A DNA stretch of 43,478 nucleotides from Bacteroidota bacterium. Its GTDB lineage: Bacteria > Bacteroidota > Bacteroidia > Bacteroidales > WCHB1-69. How positions within the stretch are numbered: the stretch's first letter is position 1; each line of letters begins with the position of its first letter. The position numbers and the translations under genes were made by a program. The DNA is taken from assembly GCA_023392945.1 (NCBI GenBank), contig JAEWNB010000007.1, positions 1-43,478 on the forward strand, given 5' to 3'. Under the pieces are notes generated by a model that did no database searches, was not told the origin of the DNA, and worked only from the letters and a program-made list of their open reading frames with translations. This document shows positions 16,635 through 25,342 of the stretch, one piece after another.

Positions 16635-17801
16635 ATGAACTACGATTTTGACGAAATTATTGACAGAACCAATTCATCCAGTTTAAAATACGACAAGAGA
16701 GAGGTTATTTTCGGCACCCAAGACGTTTTGCCAATGTGGGTTGCCGACATGGATTTCAGAACGCCTGATTTTGTATTGAACGCTATAAAAAACAGATTGT
16801 CAAATCCGGTTTTGGGTTATTTTTATCACAGCAATGCTTTCTATTCATCCATTATCAATTGGATGGAAAAAAGACACAACTGGGTTATCGAAAAAGAATG
16901 GATTAATTTTTCACCCGGAATCGTTACCGGATTGTCGGTTATTGTTCGGGCTTTTACCAATAAAGGAGATAAAATTATTGTTCAGCCACCGGTTTACCAT
17001 CCTTTTTATTATGTTATTGAAAATCAAGAAAGAATAATTGTCAGAAATCCTTTATTAAAAAAAGAAGACCAGTATTACTTTGATTTTGACGACTTGGAAT
17101 TGAAATTGAAAGAAGGAGCCTCAATGTTGATTTTAAGCAACCCTCATAATCCGATAGGAAGATGCTGGACCCAAGAAGAGCTTCAAAAGCTGGGAGAAAT
17201 GTGTTTAAAATACAACTGTCTGTTAGTTTCTGACGAAATCCATTCCGACCTCATCATGACCGGATACCAGCATATACCCGTTGCGAGAATTTCAAAAAAA
17301 ATTGCTCAAAATACCATAACCTGCATGGCTCCCAGCAAGAGTTTTAATCTTGCCGGAATGTCTACTTCTCAAATTATTATTTCTAATCCTCTTATCAGAA
17401 AACAATTGGAAACATATTTGATTGACAGGCTTCACCTTCATCTTGGCAATACTTTCGGAGATGTTGCTTTGGAGGCCGCCTATAATAACGGAGCAGAATG
17501 GATAGATCAATTGTGCAAATATCTCACCGGAAATGTTATATTTGCAAAGAATTTCATAGCAACTAATCTGACGGAAATCAAGACTTTCAGACATGAAGGC
17601 ACTTATTTGTTATGGGTTGATTTTTCAAACATAGCTCTTTCACATAAGGAGCTATATGATTTGTTGATATGTAAAGCCGGGTTGGGGTTCAATGATGGAG
17701 CTATATTCGGAAAAGAGGGAGAAAAATGTATGAGGATAAATCTGGCATGTCCCAGAAAAATTGTTGAAGAAGCAATGTCTAGAATGAAAAAAGTGTTTTA
17801 A
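16635..17801 (+). CDS. patB: PatB/MalY-type PLP aminotransferase (cystathionine beta-lyase-like)
   Basis: A 388-residue fold-type I PLP enzyme. Signatures are DVLPMWVADMDF near the N-terminus, FSPGIVTGLSVIV, LSNPHNPIGRCW, SDEIHSDL and the PLP lysine K235 in APSKSFNLAG. The C-terminal MRINLACPRKIV is typical of MalY/PatB C-S lyases, which cleave cystathionine or cysteine conjugates to pyruvate, ammonia and a thiol. The precise substrate is not readable. The 204-base gap before it has no recognisable gene apart from a 32-codon ORF judged to be chance. A lipoprotein gene follows closely. Confidence 0.88.
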   Translation: MNYDFDEIIDRTNSSSLKYDKREVIFGTQDVLPMWVADMDFRTPDFVLNAIKNRLSNPVLGYFYHSNAFYSSIINWMEKRHNWVIEKEWINFSPGIVTGLSVIVRAFTNKGDKIIVQPPVYHPFYYVIENQERIIVRNPLLKKEDQYYFDFDDLELKLKEGASMLILSNPHNPIGRCWTQEELQKLGEMCLKYNCLLVSDEIHSDLIMTGYQHIPVARISKKIAQNTITCMAPSKSFNLAGMSTSQIIISNPLIRKQLETYLIDRLHLHLGNTFGDVALEAAYNNGAEWIDQLCKYLTGNVIFAKNFIATNLTEIKTFRHEGTYLLWVDFSNIALSHKELYDLLICKAGLGFNDGAIFGKEGEKCMRINLACPRKIVEEAMSRMKKVF

Positions 17802-17826
17802 TATGTTTTGTAATCTATACAAATTT

Positions 17827-18324
17827 ATGAAAACAAAAATTAGCCTGATCTACATCTTTTTAATCTTGATATTGTTCTCCTGTAAACCGGAAGCAAAATT
17901 CCCGGAAACTCCGGCAATTTCTTTTGTTAAGTTTGAAAAAGTTGATAATGGAACAGGTGTTGATGACCAAGGCATTTTGACCATCCATTTTCAGGATGGA
18001 GACGGAGATATCGGCCTGGATGAAGGAGATACTGAAGCCCCTTTCGACACTTCTTCCATATACTACTATAATTTCTTTATCAAATATCTTGAAAAACAAA
18101 ATGGAGAATTTGTTGAAATCGAACTGCCTATGACAAACAACGCCAGAATTCCACGATTAAGTTTTGATGTTCCTGAATCAATAGAAGGTGATATTTCGAT
18201 TACACTATATATCAATAACTATTCTTCCCCATATGACACAATACGTTTTGAATGTTATATTGTGGACAGGAAACTTCATCATAGCAATACCATAACTACT
18301 CCGGATATAATTATTAATAAATGA
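17827..18324 (+). CDS. Predicted lipoprotein of unknown function
   Basis: 165 residues from the ATG at 17827, giving a lipoprotein signal (MKTKISLIYIFLILILFSC) with lipobox LFSC, so the mature chain starts at Cys. An in-frame ATG at 17803 would add eight residues with no signal benefit. After the signal it has a short acidic, beta-rich domain with a DGDGDIGLDEGD segment that looks like a calcium-type acidic loop. No family is recognised. It lies between patB and nadC, five bases before nadC. Confidence 0.7.
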   Translation: MKTKISLIYIFLILILFSCKPEAKFPETPAISFVKFEKVDNGTGVDDQGILTIHFQDGDGDIGLDEGDTEAPFDTSSIYYYNFFIKYLEKQNGEFVEIELPMTNNARIPRLSFDVPESIEGDISITLYINNYSSPYDTIRFECYIVDRKLHHSNTITTPDIIINK

Positions 18325-18328
18325 AACC

Positions 18329-19171
18329 ATGACAGAACAAGAGGCAATTAGACAGGCTTTACTAGAAGATATAGGCAATGGCGACCACTCCTCATTAGCC
18401 TGTATCGACGGCTCCATTATTGGACAAATGCAACTCATTGCAAAACAGTCAGGAATTCTTGCAGGCATTGATGTTGCGTTGATGGTACTCAATGAAGTGG
18501 ACTCTTCTATAAGATTAGACTCTTATAAGCAAGACGGTGACGAATTAAAGAAGGGGGACATTGTCTTTACCTTGACCGGTCCGGTGAAAAGTATGCTGAC
18601 CGCTGAAAGAACAGTGCTCAATTTTTTGCAAAGAATGAGCGGCATTGCTACAACAACACGCCGATATGTCAAAAAAATTGAAGGGACAAGAACTACCATA
18701 CTTGATACCAGAAAAACCACTCCCAATATGCGTTTTTTTGAAAAATATGCCGTAAGAGTGGGTGGAGGAACAAACCACCGTATGGGATTGTATGACATGA
18801 TTATGCTGAAAGATAATCATATAGATTTTGCCGGAGGAATTGAAAAGGCAATCGATAAAACTCATCAATATCTAAAAGATCATAATCTTGACCTTAAAAT
18901 TGAAATTGAAACCCGTAATATTGAAGAAGTAAAACGAGTGGTTGCTCATGGAGGAGTTGATCGGATAATGCTTGACAATTTCACTCCGGAAAAAATAATT
19001 GAAGCTCTTCAGATTATTGATTCAAAATACGAAACTGAAGCTTCAGGGGGAATTACTCTTGACAATTTAGCTGATTATGCTAAGACCGGCGTTAATTTTA
19101 TTTCTATTGGAGATCTGACACACCATATCAATAGTTTAGATTTAAGCTTGAAATATATTGGTATTATTTAA
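18329..19171 (+). CDS. nadC: Nicotinate-nucleotide pyrophosphorylase (quinolinate phosphoribosyltransferase)
   Basis: 280 residues. It converts quinolinate and PRPP to nicotinate mononucleotide in NAD synthesis. Seen: ALLEDIGNGDHSS, AERTVLNFLQRMSGIAT, ILDTRKTTPNMR, VGGGTNHRMGLYDM, MLKDNHI and ASGGITLDNL. All are the expected substrate- and phosphate-binding blocks. It starts four bases after the lipoprotein stop and precedes the DUF748 gene by 24 bases. PRPP comes from Prs (10339-11274). Confidence 0.95.
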   Translation: MTEQEAIRQALLEDIGNGDHSSLACIDGSIIGQMQLIAKQSGILAGIDVALMVLNEVDSSIRLDSYKQDGDELKKGDIVFTLTGPVKSMLTAERTVLNFLQRMSGIATTTRRYVKKIEGTRTTILDTRKTTPNMRFFEKYAVRVGGGTNHRMGLYDMIMLKDNHIDFAGGIEKAIDKTHQYLKDHNLDLKIEIETRNIEEVKRVVAHGGVDRIMLDNFTPEKIIEALQIIDSKYETEASGGITLDNLADYAKTGVNFISIGDLTHHINSLDLSLKYIGII

Positions 19172-19195
19172 TTTATTGATATAAATAAATAAATT

Positions 19196-21418
19196 ATGAA
19201 AACAGGAGTTAAGATTCTGATAATCATAGCGTCTTTTATTGTAGGGATACTGTTGATTACAGCAGTAATTATTTCTCCCATTGCCCATTCTTACATCGAA
19301 AAACACAGCAAAGAACTGACCGGCAGAGTGGTGACCATGGATAAATTAAGAATAAACATTTTCTTTGGCACTATTTTTATCAAAAATTTTAAAGCTCTTG
19401 AGGCTAATGATAAAGATGAATTTATCACTTTTGATAAATTAAAAGTCAACCTCAGCCTCTACCGATTACTTGCCAATGAGTTAAGATTCACTAAAATAGT
19501 CCTGACCGGACCAAAAATTGTTGTCCTGCAAAATGAAACCGGCTTTAACTTTTCAGATATTCTTGAAAAATTTTCCTCTAATGAAGATGATACAACAAAC
19601 TCAGCCAATGACTTAGCTATTGACCTGAGAAATATATCACTGCAAGACGGGGAGTTGATATATCGTGATCTTTCTGTAAATAGCTTGTTTGACATGCGAA
19701 ATTTGCAACTCAATGTTCCACGAATTTATTTCAGTGGAAAAAGTACCGATATCGGTGTTAAACTAACCTTTGGAAAAAATGGAGGCAGTTTGGCTCTCAA
19801 ACTATTGTATGCTTTAGATAAGGAAAATTATAATCTCAATATTAGATTGAGTGATTTTTCACTGACTCCTGTAAAACCCTATCTGAAGGAATTTTTTAAT
19901 ATCAATTCTTTAGAGGGAAGACTTTCAACCAATCTTACTATCAAAGGGTCTCTAAAACATATTATGAACTTTATTGCAAAAGGAACTCTTAATTTTCAAA
20001 ATCTTCATGCTACCGGACTTGACGATAAAGATATTGTAAATGTAAAAAAGCTATATCTTGATATCGAAGATATTGATTATAAAAATCAAAAATTTTATCT
20101 GAACAGATTTGACATTACCGGATTAAAAATCAATTATGACACCTATGAAGACCACAATACATTTTCCAATCTTTTTGTTGAAACAAAAGAGGATTCTTTA
20201 GCCGCAAAAGATACTTCTGCAAGTTCAGATACTATTCCAGAGAAACCATTAGATTTAAAAATCAGAAATTTTTCAATATCACAATCAGAAATTCAATATG
20301 CTGACTATACCTTAAAACAACCATTTTTACTACCAATTTCTCAAATTGATATTCAAGCTGAAGATGTTAGCTATACAAATCCTTTAGCTATCAGGTTAGC
20401 TGCCCTTGTTGGGGAAAAAGGGGAATTATCAGGAGATTGGCAAGGCAATATTGAAGATTTTGGAAATCAAAAATTTAATGTCTCGCTTAAGAACTTCAAA
20501 CTAACCGACATTTCTCCATATTGTATTCATTACACTGCATTTCCAATGAAAGAAGGAGTTCTAACATTTAAGAGTTCTAATACCATTCAGAATAATAACA
20601 TAAACAGTACCAATGTCATTGATATTTATAAGTGCAAAGTTGACGATAAAATAAAAGAGATGGAACCGGAATACAAAATTCCACTGAAAGCTGCATTATA
20701 TATATTAACTGACAGAAAAGGTAAAATCACAATGGAATTGCCTGTCAAAGGAGATATTAGTTCGCCTACATTTTCTTACAGAAAAATTATTTTCAAAACA
20801 TTAGCTAATCTCATTGTTAAAATTGTCACTTCTCCGATTGATGCTTTGGTCAAAGCCATTGGAATGGATGAAGAAGCTCTCAACGATATTGAGATGGATT
20901 ATTCAGCCCTGGGCATAACTTCGGAACAATATACCCAACTTAATAAGATTACCGAAGTGTTAAAATTTAAGCCTGAATTAAAATTATCCGTTCATCAAAA
21001 ATATAATCTTGAAGAAAGCATCCTTGAAGAAGCTCTTTTTAAAGCAAAAAGGGAATATTATCTTTCCATTAATCCTGAAAAGAACTTAACTAATTTGATA
21101 TTAGAAGATTTTGTCAACATTAAAAATATTAAAAATAACAATCCTGCTTTTCAAATCTATCTTAACCAAAAAGCGCTCAAAAATAATGAAGTTGGAGATG
21201 TTTACGCAAAAGCTTTATCATTATATGACAGAAATAGTCTGATTGAAGAAATAAGGAATAAGGCATTAGCTAGAGATAAAATCTTTTCGGATTATTTTTC
21301 CACTCAAGGAATCCCTGACGGCACCGTCAATATTCTTCCTCAAACTGAGGATCCCCAAGTGCAAGGAAAAATAACATTCTCTTTTAAAATTACATTTCCG
21401 GATGCTGAATCCGACTAA
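19196..21418 (+). CDS. DUF748 / AsmA-like membrane-anchored protein
   Basis: 740 residues with one N-terminal membrane segment (about 5-28; ILIIIASFIVGILLITAVII). A long repetitive beta-rich region follows (FDKLKVNLSLYRLL, DLRNISLQDGELIYRDLSV, LDLKIRNFSISQSEIQYADY), and a helical C-terminal part runs from about 540. This matches DUF748/AsmA-like proteins of the cell envelope, thought to span the periplasm in lipid transport or outer-membrane homeostasis. The exact role is not established. It is followed by the YihY gene after 58 bases. Confidence 0.78.
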   Translation: MKTGVKILIIIASFIVGILLITAVIISPIAHSYIEKHSKELTGRVVTMDKLRINIFFGTIFIKNFKALEANDKDEFITFDKLKVNLSLYRLLANELRFTKIVLTGPKIVVLQNETGFNFSDILEKFSSNEDDTTNSANDLAIDLRNISLQDGELIYRDLSVNSLFDMRNLQLNVPRIYFSGKSTDIGVKLTFGKNGGSLALKLLYALDKENYNLNIRLSDFSLTPVKPYLKEFFNINSLEGRLSTNLTIKGSLKHIMNFIAKGTLNFQNLHATGLDDKDIVNVKKLYLDIEDIDYKNQKFYLNRFDITGLKINYDTYEDHNTFSNLFVETKEDSLAAKDTSASSDTIPEKPLDLKIRNFSISQSEIQYADYTLKQPFLLPISQIDIQAEDVSYTNPLAIRLAALVGEKGELSGDWQGNIEDFGNQKFNVSLKNFKLTDISPYCIHYTAFPMKEGVLTFKSSNTIQNNNINSTNVIDIYKCKVDDKIKEMEPEYKIPLKAALYILTDRKGKITMELPVKGDISSPTFSYRKIIFKTLANLIVKIVTSPIDALVKAIGMDEEALNDIEMDYSALGITSEQYTQLNKITEVLKFKPELKLSVHQKYNLEESILEEALFKAKREYYLSINPEKNLTNLILEDFVNIKNIKNNNPAFQIYLNQKALKNNEVGDVYAKALSLYDRNSLIEEIRNKALARDKIFSDYFSTQGIPDGTVNILPQTEDPQVQGKITFSFKITFPDAESD

Positions 21419-21476
21419 CTTATTGATTCATCTAAAAATTAATAATAAATAGTTTTATGCTTAATAATCTCAGAAC

Positions 21477-22463
21477 ATGTCCCTAGAAAAAATTTGGAAA
21501 GAAATTGTCAGAAAGGCAAGTCAAAATAATACCTTAAGAAAAATCTACAAATTTTTCAATAAATTAGTACTCCCCGGTTTTCAAGGAGTGCCATTTTTGG
21601 AAGTGATGCGATTTTTCGTAGAATCCCTTTTTAAAGGGATCCTATTTCAGCGGGCAGCAGCTATGACCTACCGACTCTTTATTTCAATTATTCCTTTGCT
21701 GATGGCACTATTTGCAGCTATTTCATTTTTGGATGAATCAATAAGACTTGAGCTCCTTGATCTAATGCAGTCTATGGTTCCCGACTACACCTGGCCGGCT
21801 GTATCAGGAATTATATCCGGTGTGATCATGAAACAAAACGGAGCACTTCTTTATTCTTCCTTTGGCATTGGTATCTACCTCACAATCATTAGCTTAAATT
21901 CCATTGTGGCAACATTAAATATTACCTATTTTAAAATTCAAACCAGAAATCTCTTCCAACAGCTGCTAGTAAGTTTGATTCTTCTTATTGTTATGGGAGT
22001 TATTATTATTTTGGGAATTGGAATTTTCATTGGAACCTCATATGCGATAAACTATATTAACAATACTATTGAAGTACCTCCTGCAATATACTCTTTTTCT
22101 ATTGCAGCTATAAAATGGATACTGCTCGCTATCTTGGCATATATATCTATTTCCAGTCTATTTTATGTTGCCCCTTTGAACAAGAAAAATTTTAAATTTT
22201 TTTCCGCCGGCTCAACATTTTCCACTGTGATGCTCATAATTTTACTCTATGCGCTTAATTTCTATTTTTACTATTTCCCTACTTATAATCTGATATATGG
22301 TTCTATCGGGGCTCTTTTTGCCATTTTACTTTGGATTTACTGGAGTTCAACTATTATTCTGATTGGGTTTGACCTCAACGTCAGTATCTATGTAGCTAAG
22401 CAAAAAATGAAAGAAAATGGAGATATTATACTAGAAAGCACTTTAACAGATTCTTCTCTTTAA
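21477..22463 (+). CDS. YihY/virulence factor BrkB-family inner-membrane protein
   Basis: 328 residues. After a cytoplasmic start, GILFQRAAAMTYRLFISIIP is the family opening (the usual motif is A.SLTY..ll.liPl). Six hydrophobic segments follow, including SLILLIVMGVIIILGIGIFI and the last pair with LIYGSIGALFAILLWIYWSS. YihY proteins are also loosely called ribonuclease BN, an old misassignment. Their transport role is unsettled. It is the next gene after the DUF748 gene and on the same strand. Confidence 0.88.
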   Translation: MSLEKIWKEIVRKASQNNTLRKIYKFFNKLVLPGFQGVPFLEVMRFFVESLFKGILFQRAAAMTYRLFISIIPLLMALFAAISFLDESIRLELLDLMQSMVPDYTWPAVSGIISGVIMKQNGALLYSSFGIGIYLTIISLNSIVATLNITYFKIQTRNLFQQLLVSLILLIVMGVIIILGIGIFIGTSYAINYINNTIEVPPAIYSFSIAAIKWILLAILAYISISSLFYVAPLNKKNFKFFSAGSTFSTVMLIILLYALNFYFYYFPTYNLIYGSIGALFAILLWIYWSSTIILIGFDLNVSIYVAKQKMKENGDIILESTLTDSSL

Positions 22464-22514
22464 TCTATAAAAACGGGCTTTTTTAGTTTTTAAAACACTT
22501 TTATTTCTTTATAA

Positions 22515-23405
22515 ATGAATCATTTTCGAAATTTAGTACTTCCTGTTTCTATTATTATTGGAATCTTTTTTCATAGCTATTTTGATAGGCTTACTTCGAT
22601 AATTCCATATTTGATTTTTGCCTTGCTATTTATTTCATTCTCCAATATCGAATTAAAAAAATTGAAAGTTTCGATGTTTCATTTTCAACTAATTCTCTTT
22701 CAGTTATTTTTCAGTCTGGGAATTTATTTTATTCTCAAATTATATGATGATTCTATTGCCCAAGGAGTATTGGTGACGGTTTTAACCCCCACTGCTACTT
22801 CGGCAGTGGTAATTGCTGTCATGCTGGGGGCAAGTCTAAATACCATGGTTTCTTACACCTTATTTTGTAATCTGATAGTGGCTATTGTTGCTCCTATTCT
22901 GTTTTCATTTATCGGAGAACAGATTAATATTGGGTTCTGGGCATCTTTCTGGCTCATTTTCAAAAAAGTATTTCCAATTCTGGTTCTTCCACTTTTTTTA
23001 GCTTTAGCAATAAAATATATTTCTCCAAAAACCAATCGCTATATTGCAAAACATCAAAACATATCTTTTTATATCTGGGCTGTATCACTTACCATTGTTG
23101 TTGGACGAACTATTGATTTTATCTATAAACAGGGAAGTTCCAAAATTGGACTCATCATTCTGATGGGAATCATATCGATGGTTCTTTGCTTCATTCAATT
23201 TTCATATGGGAGGTACATTGGAAAAAAATATGGGGATGTTGTCGCCGGCGGACAATCACTGGGTCAAAAAAACACTGTTCTTGCCATCTGGATGGCCCAA
23301 AGTTATCTCTTGCCTTTATCTTCTGTCATCCCGGCACTCTACGTAATATGGCAAAATTTGTTCAATAGTTATCAACTATGGAAGAAAAACAGAAAAAAAG
23401 GATAA
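22515..23405 (+). CDS. BASS-like (bile acid:sodium symporter superfamily) transporter
   Basis: 296 residues, about nine to ten hydrophobic segments. The pattern TPTATSAVVIAVMLGAS in the middle and GGQSLGQKNTVLAIWM near the end resembles the sodium/substrate sites of the BASS fold, and the length is right. The substrate is unknown: BASS members carry organic anions from pantoate and pyruvate to bile acids. It could also be of the related auxin-efflux type. It has its own short upstream gap (51 bases) after YihY. Confidence 0.7.
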   Translation: MNHFRNLVLPVSIIIGIFFHSYFDRLTSIIPYLIFALLFISFSNIELKKLKVSMFHFQLILFQLFFSLGIYFILKLYDDSIAQGVLVTVLTPTATSAVVIAVMLGASLNTMVSYTLFCNLIVAIVAPILFSFIGEQINIGFWASFWLIFKKVFPILVLPLFLALAIKYISPKTNRYIAKHQNISFYIWAVSLTIVVGRTIDFIYKQGSSKIGLIILMGIISMVLCFIQFSYGRYIGKKYGDVVAGGQSLGQKNTVLAIWMAQSYLLPLSSVIPALYVIWQNLFNSYQLWKKNRKKG

Positions 23406-23412
23406 GATTTCA

Positions 23413-23420
23413 TATATTTG
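23413..23420 (+). promoter_or_regulatory. -7 promoter box, possibly for the ETF operon
   Basis: TATATTTG matches TAnnTTTG. It lies right after the transporter stop and about 240 bases before the ETF-QO ATG, so the leader would be long, or the site drives a small RNA in 23421-23660. Confidence 0.35.
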
Positions 23421-23660
23421 CATCCTGTTTTAAAACTAATAAGAAGGCTCTTAAATCATAAAATAATTACTTCATCTTTCCAATAATAATCCTTAGTTTA
23501 TCTTTCTCCGGGTATATGACAATTAATAAAATTCAAAATAGAAAAGAGTATACTATTATCCCCACTTCAGGTCTTTTCGCTTCAAGATATTGAAATATTT
23601 CAGCCACAATTTTGACAATCCATAATTATACAGTTATAATTTTAAATAGCAAAACATATA

Positions 23661-25322
23661 ATGAGTAATAATAATGAAACCATACAGACAGATGTTTTAA
23701 TAGTAGGAGCAGGTCCTGCCGGGTTAGCCACTGCCATTCATTTAGCAGAAACTTTAAAACAAAGAGGGCGGAATCAAAGGATTATGATTATCGAAAAAGG
23801 CAGCTCAGTTGGAAGCCATATATTGTCAGGTGCCTTGATAAAACCTTCTGTATTTAAGGAATTACTTTCGGATAGTGATTTTTCTGAAATGCCTTTCATT
23901 ACAAAAGTGAGAAAGGACAGAACAGTTTTACTTTCAGAAAAAAGATCTCTCAAACTGCCATTTCACGCTCCTTACATGAGTAATAAAGGAAATTATATTG
24001 CCTCTTTAGGACAAATATGTAAATTTCTGGCATTAAAAGCAGAAAAAAAGGGAGTGGAAATATATCCGGGATTTGCAGTTGATGAACTTTTATATAAAGA
24101 TGATAAAGTCATCGGAGCAAAAACTAAAGACACCGGAGTTGATCATGAAGGAAAGCAGTTAGAAAATTACCAGCCCGGCACCCGCATTGAAGCCAAAATT
24201 ACTATTCTGGCGGAAGGTTCCCGAGGAAGTCTGGCAAAATCTCTTATCAACAAATATAAACTTGACAAAGATTCAAACACACAGATTTACTCATTGGGCT
24301 GTAAGGAATTATGGTCTGTCCCTGAAAAGAACATCAAACCGGGGGAGACTTACCACACCATGGGATTTCCTTTTAAGAACGAAGAATTTGGAGGCGGTTT
24401 TATTTATGGACTTACAGAAAACAGAGTAGCCATCGGTTTGGTGGTCGGCCTTGACTATCATGATCCCGGCTATGATATTCACAGAGCCTTCCAGATGTGG
24501 AAAACATCTGCTTTTGTCTCTAAATTTCTAAAAGGGGGAAAATTGTTGGAATATGGGGCTAAAACACTTCCCGAAGGAGGTTATTACAGTATTCCCAAAT
24601 TATATGTTGACAATGCCTTAATTGTAGGAGATAGCGCAGGCTTGATATCGATGCCTGCATTAAAGGGGATTCATTTGGCAGTAAAATCAGGGATGCTGGC
24701 TGCAGAAATCGCTGCTGATGCGCTCTCCATAACGGATACCTCCGAAAATATTCTTCAAAAATATCAGCTTTCCTTGAACAAAAGTAGTATCGGAAAAGAA
24801 CTTTATCCCGTTCGCAACTTCAGAGAAGGCTTTTCTAAAGGACTGATTTTAGGTGGAATCCGGTTTGGCACTCAGTTGATAACAGGAGGAGCAGGTTTTT
24901 GCGGAAGACTTATTCCTCATGAAGATTTTCAAAGAACTCATAAGATGAGCGAATATAAGAACAAACCATTTTTAGAAAGATTCAGCAATAAACAAGAATA
25001 TGATAAAATATTGACCTTTGATAAAGAAACTGATATTTTCTATTCAGGAGTCCATCATGACGAGCAACAAAAATGTCATTTGCTGATTAAAGATAGAGAA
25101 AAGTTCAATGCCATAAACATTGAACAATACGGAGCTCCCTGTCAATACTTTTGTCCTGCTGAAGTATATGAACTTCATATAGATAAAACCGGGAAAAAGG
25201 AGATTAGAATTCACGCGGAAAATTGTTTACATTGTAAAACCTGTGATATTAAATCTCCCGAAGGGGGAATTACCTGGACAGTTCCAAACGGGGATAACGG
25301 TCCCGAATATCAAAACATGTAA
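23661..25322 (+). CDS. Electron-transfer flavoprotein:quinone oxidoreductase
   Basis: A 553-residue inner-membrane-associated flavoprotein. It moves electrons from reduced ETF into the quinone pool. Seen: the FAD dinucleotide motif VLIVGAGPAGLATAIHLAE (10-28), SVGSHILSGALIKP, DSAGLISMPALKGIHLA, and a C-terminal 4Fe-4S site with cysteines 498, 522, 525 and 528 (CPAEVYE; CLHCKTC). The three-domain layout and length are those of ETF-QO rather than FixC. The EtfB-EtfA fusion gene starts 20 bases after its stop. Confidence 0.93.
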   Translation: MSNNNETIQTDVLIVGAGPAGLATAIHLAETLKQRGRNQRIMIIEKGSSVGSHILSGALIKPSVFKELLSDSDFSEMPFITKVRKDRTVLLSEKRSLKLPFHAPYMSNKGNYIASLGQICKFLALKAEKKGVEIYPGFAVDELLYKDDKVIGAKTKDTGVDHEGKQLENYQPGTRIEAKITILAEGSRGSLAKSLINKYKLDKDSNTQIYSLGCKELWSVPEKNIKPGETYHTMGFPFKNEEFGGGFIYGLTENRVAIGLVVGLDYHDPGYDIHRAFQMWKTSAFVSKFLKGGKLLEYGAKTLPEGGYYSIPKLYVDNALIVGDSAGLISMPALKGIHLAVKSGMLAAEIAADALSITDTSENILQKYQLSLNKSSIGKELYPVRNFREGFSKGLILGGIRFGTQLITGGAGFCGRLIPHEDFQRTHKMSEYKNKPFLERFSNKQEYDKILTFDKETDIFYSGVHHDEQQKCHLLIKDREKFNAINIEQYGAPCQYFCPAEVYELHIDKTGKKEIRIHAENCLHCKTCDIKSPEGGITWTVPNGDNGPEYQNM

Positions 25323-25342
25323 TAAAAGAAAGAAATATAAAA

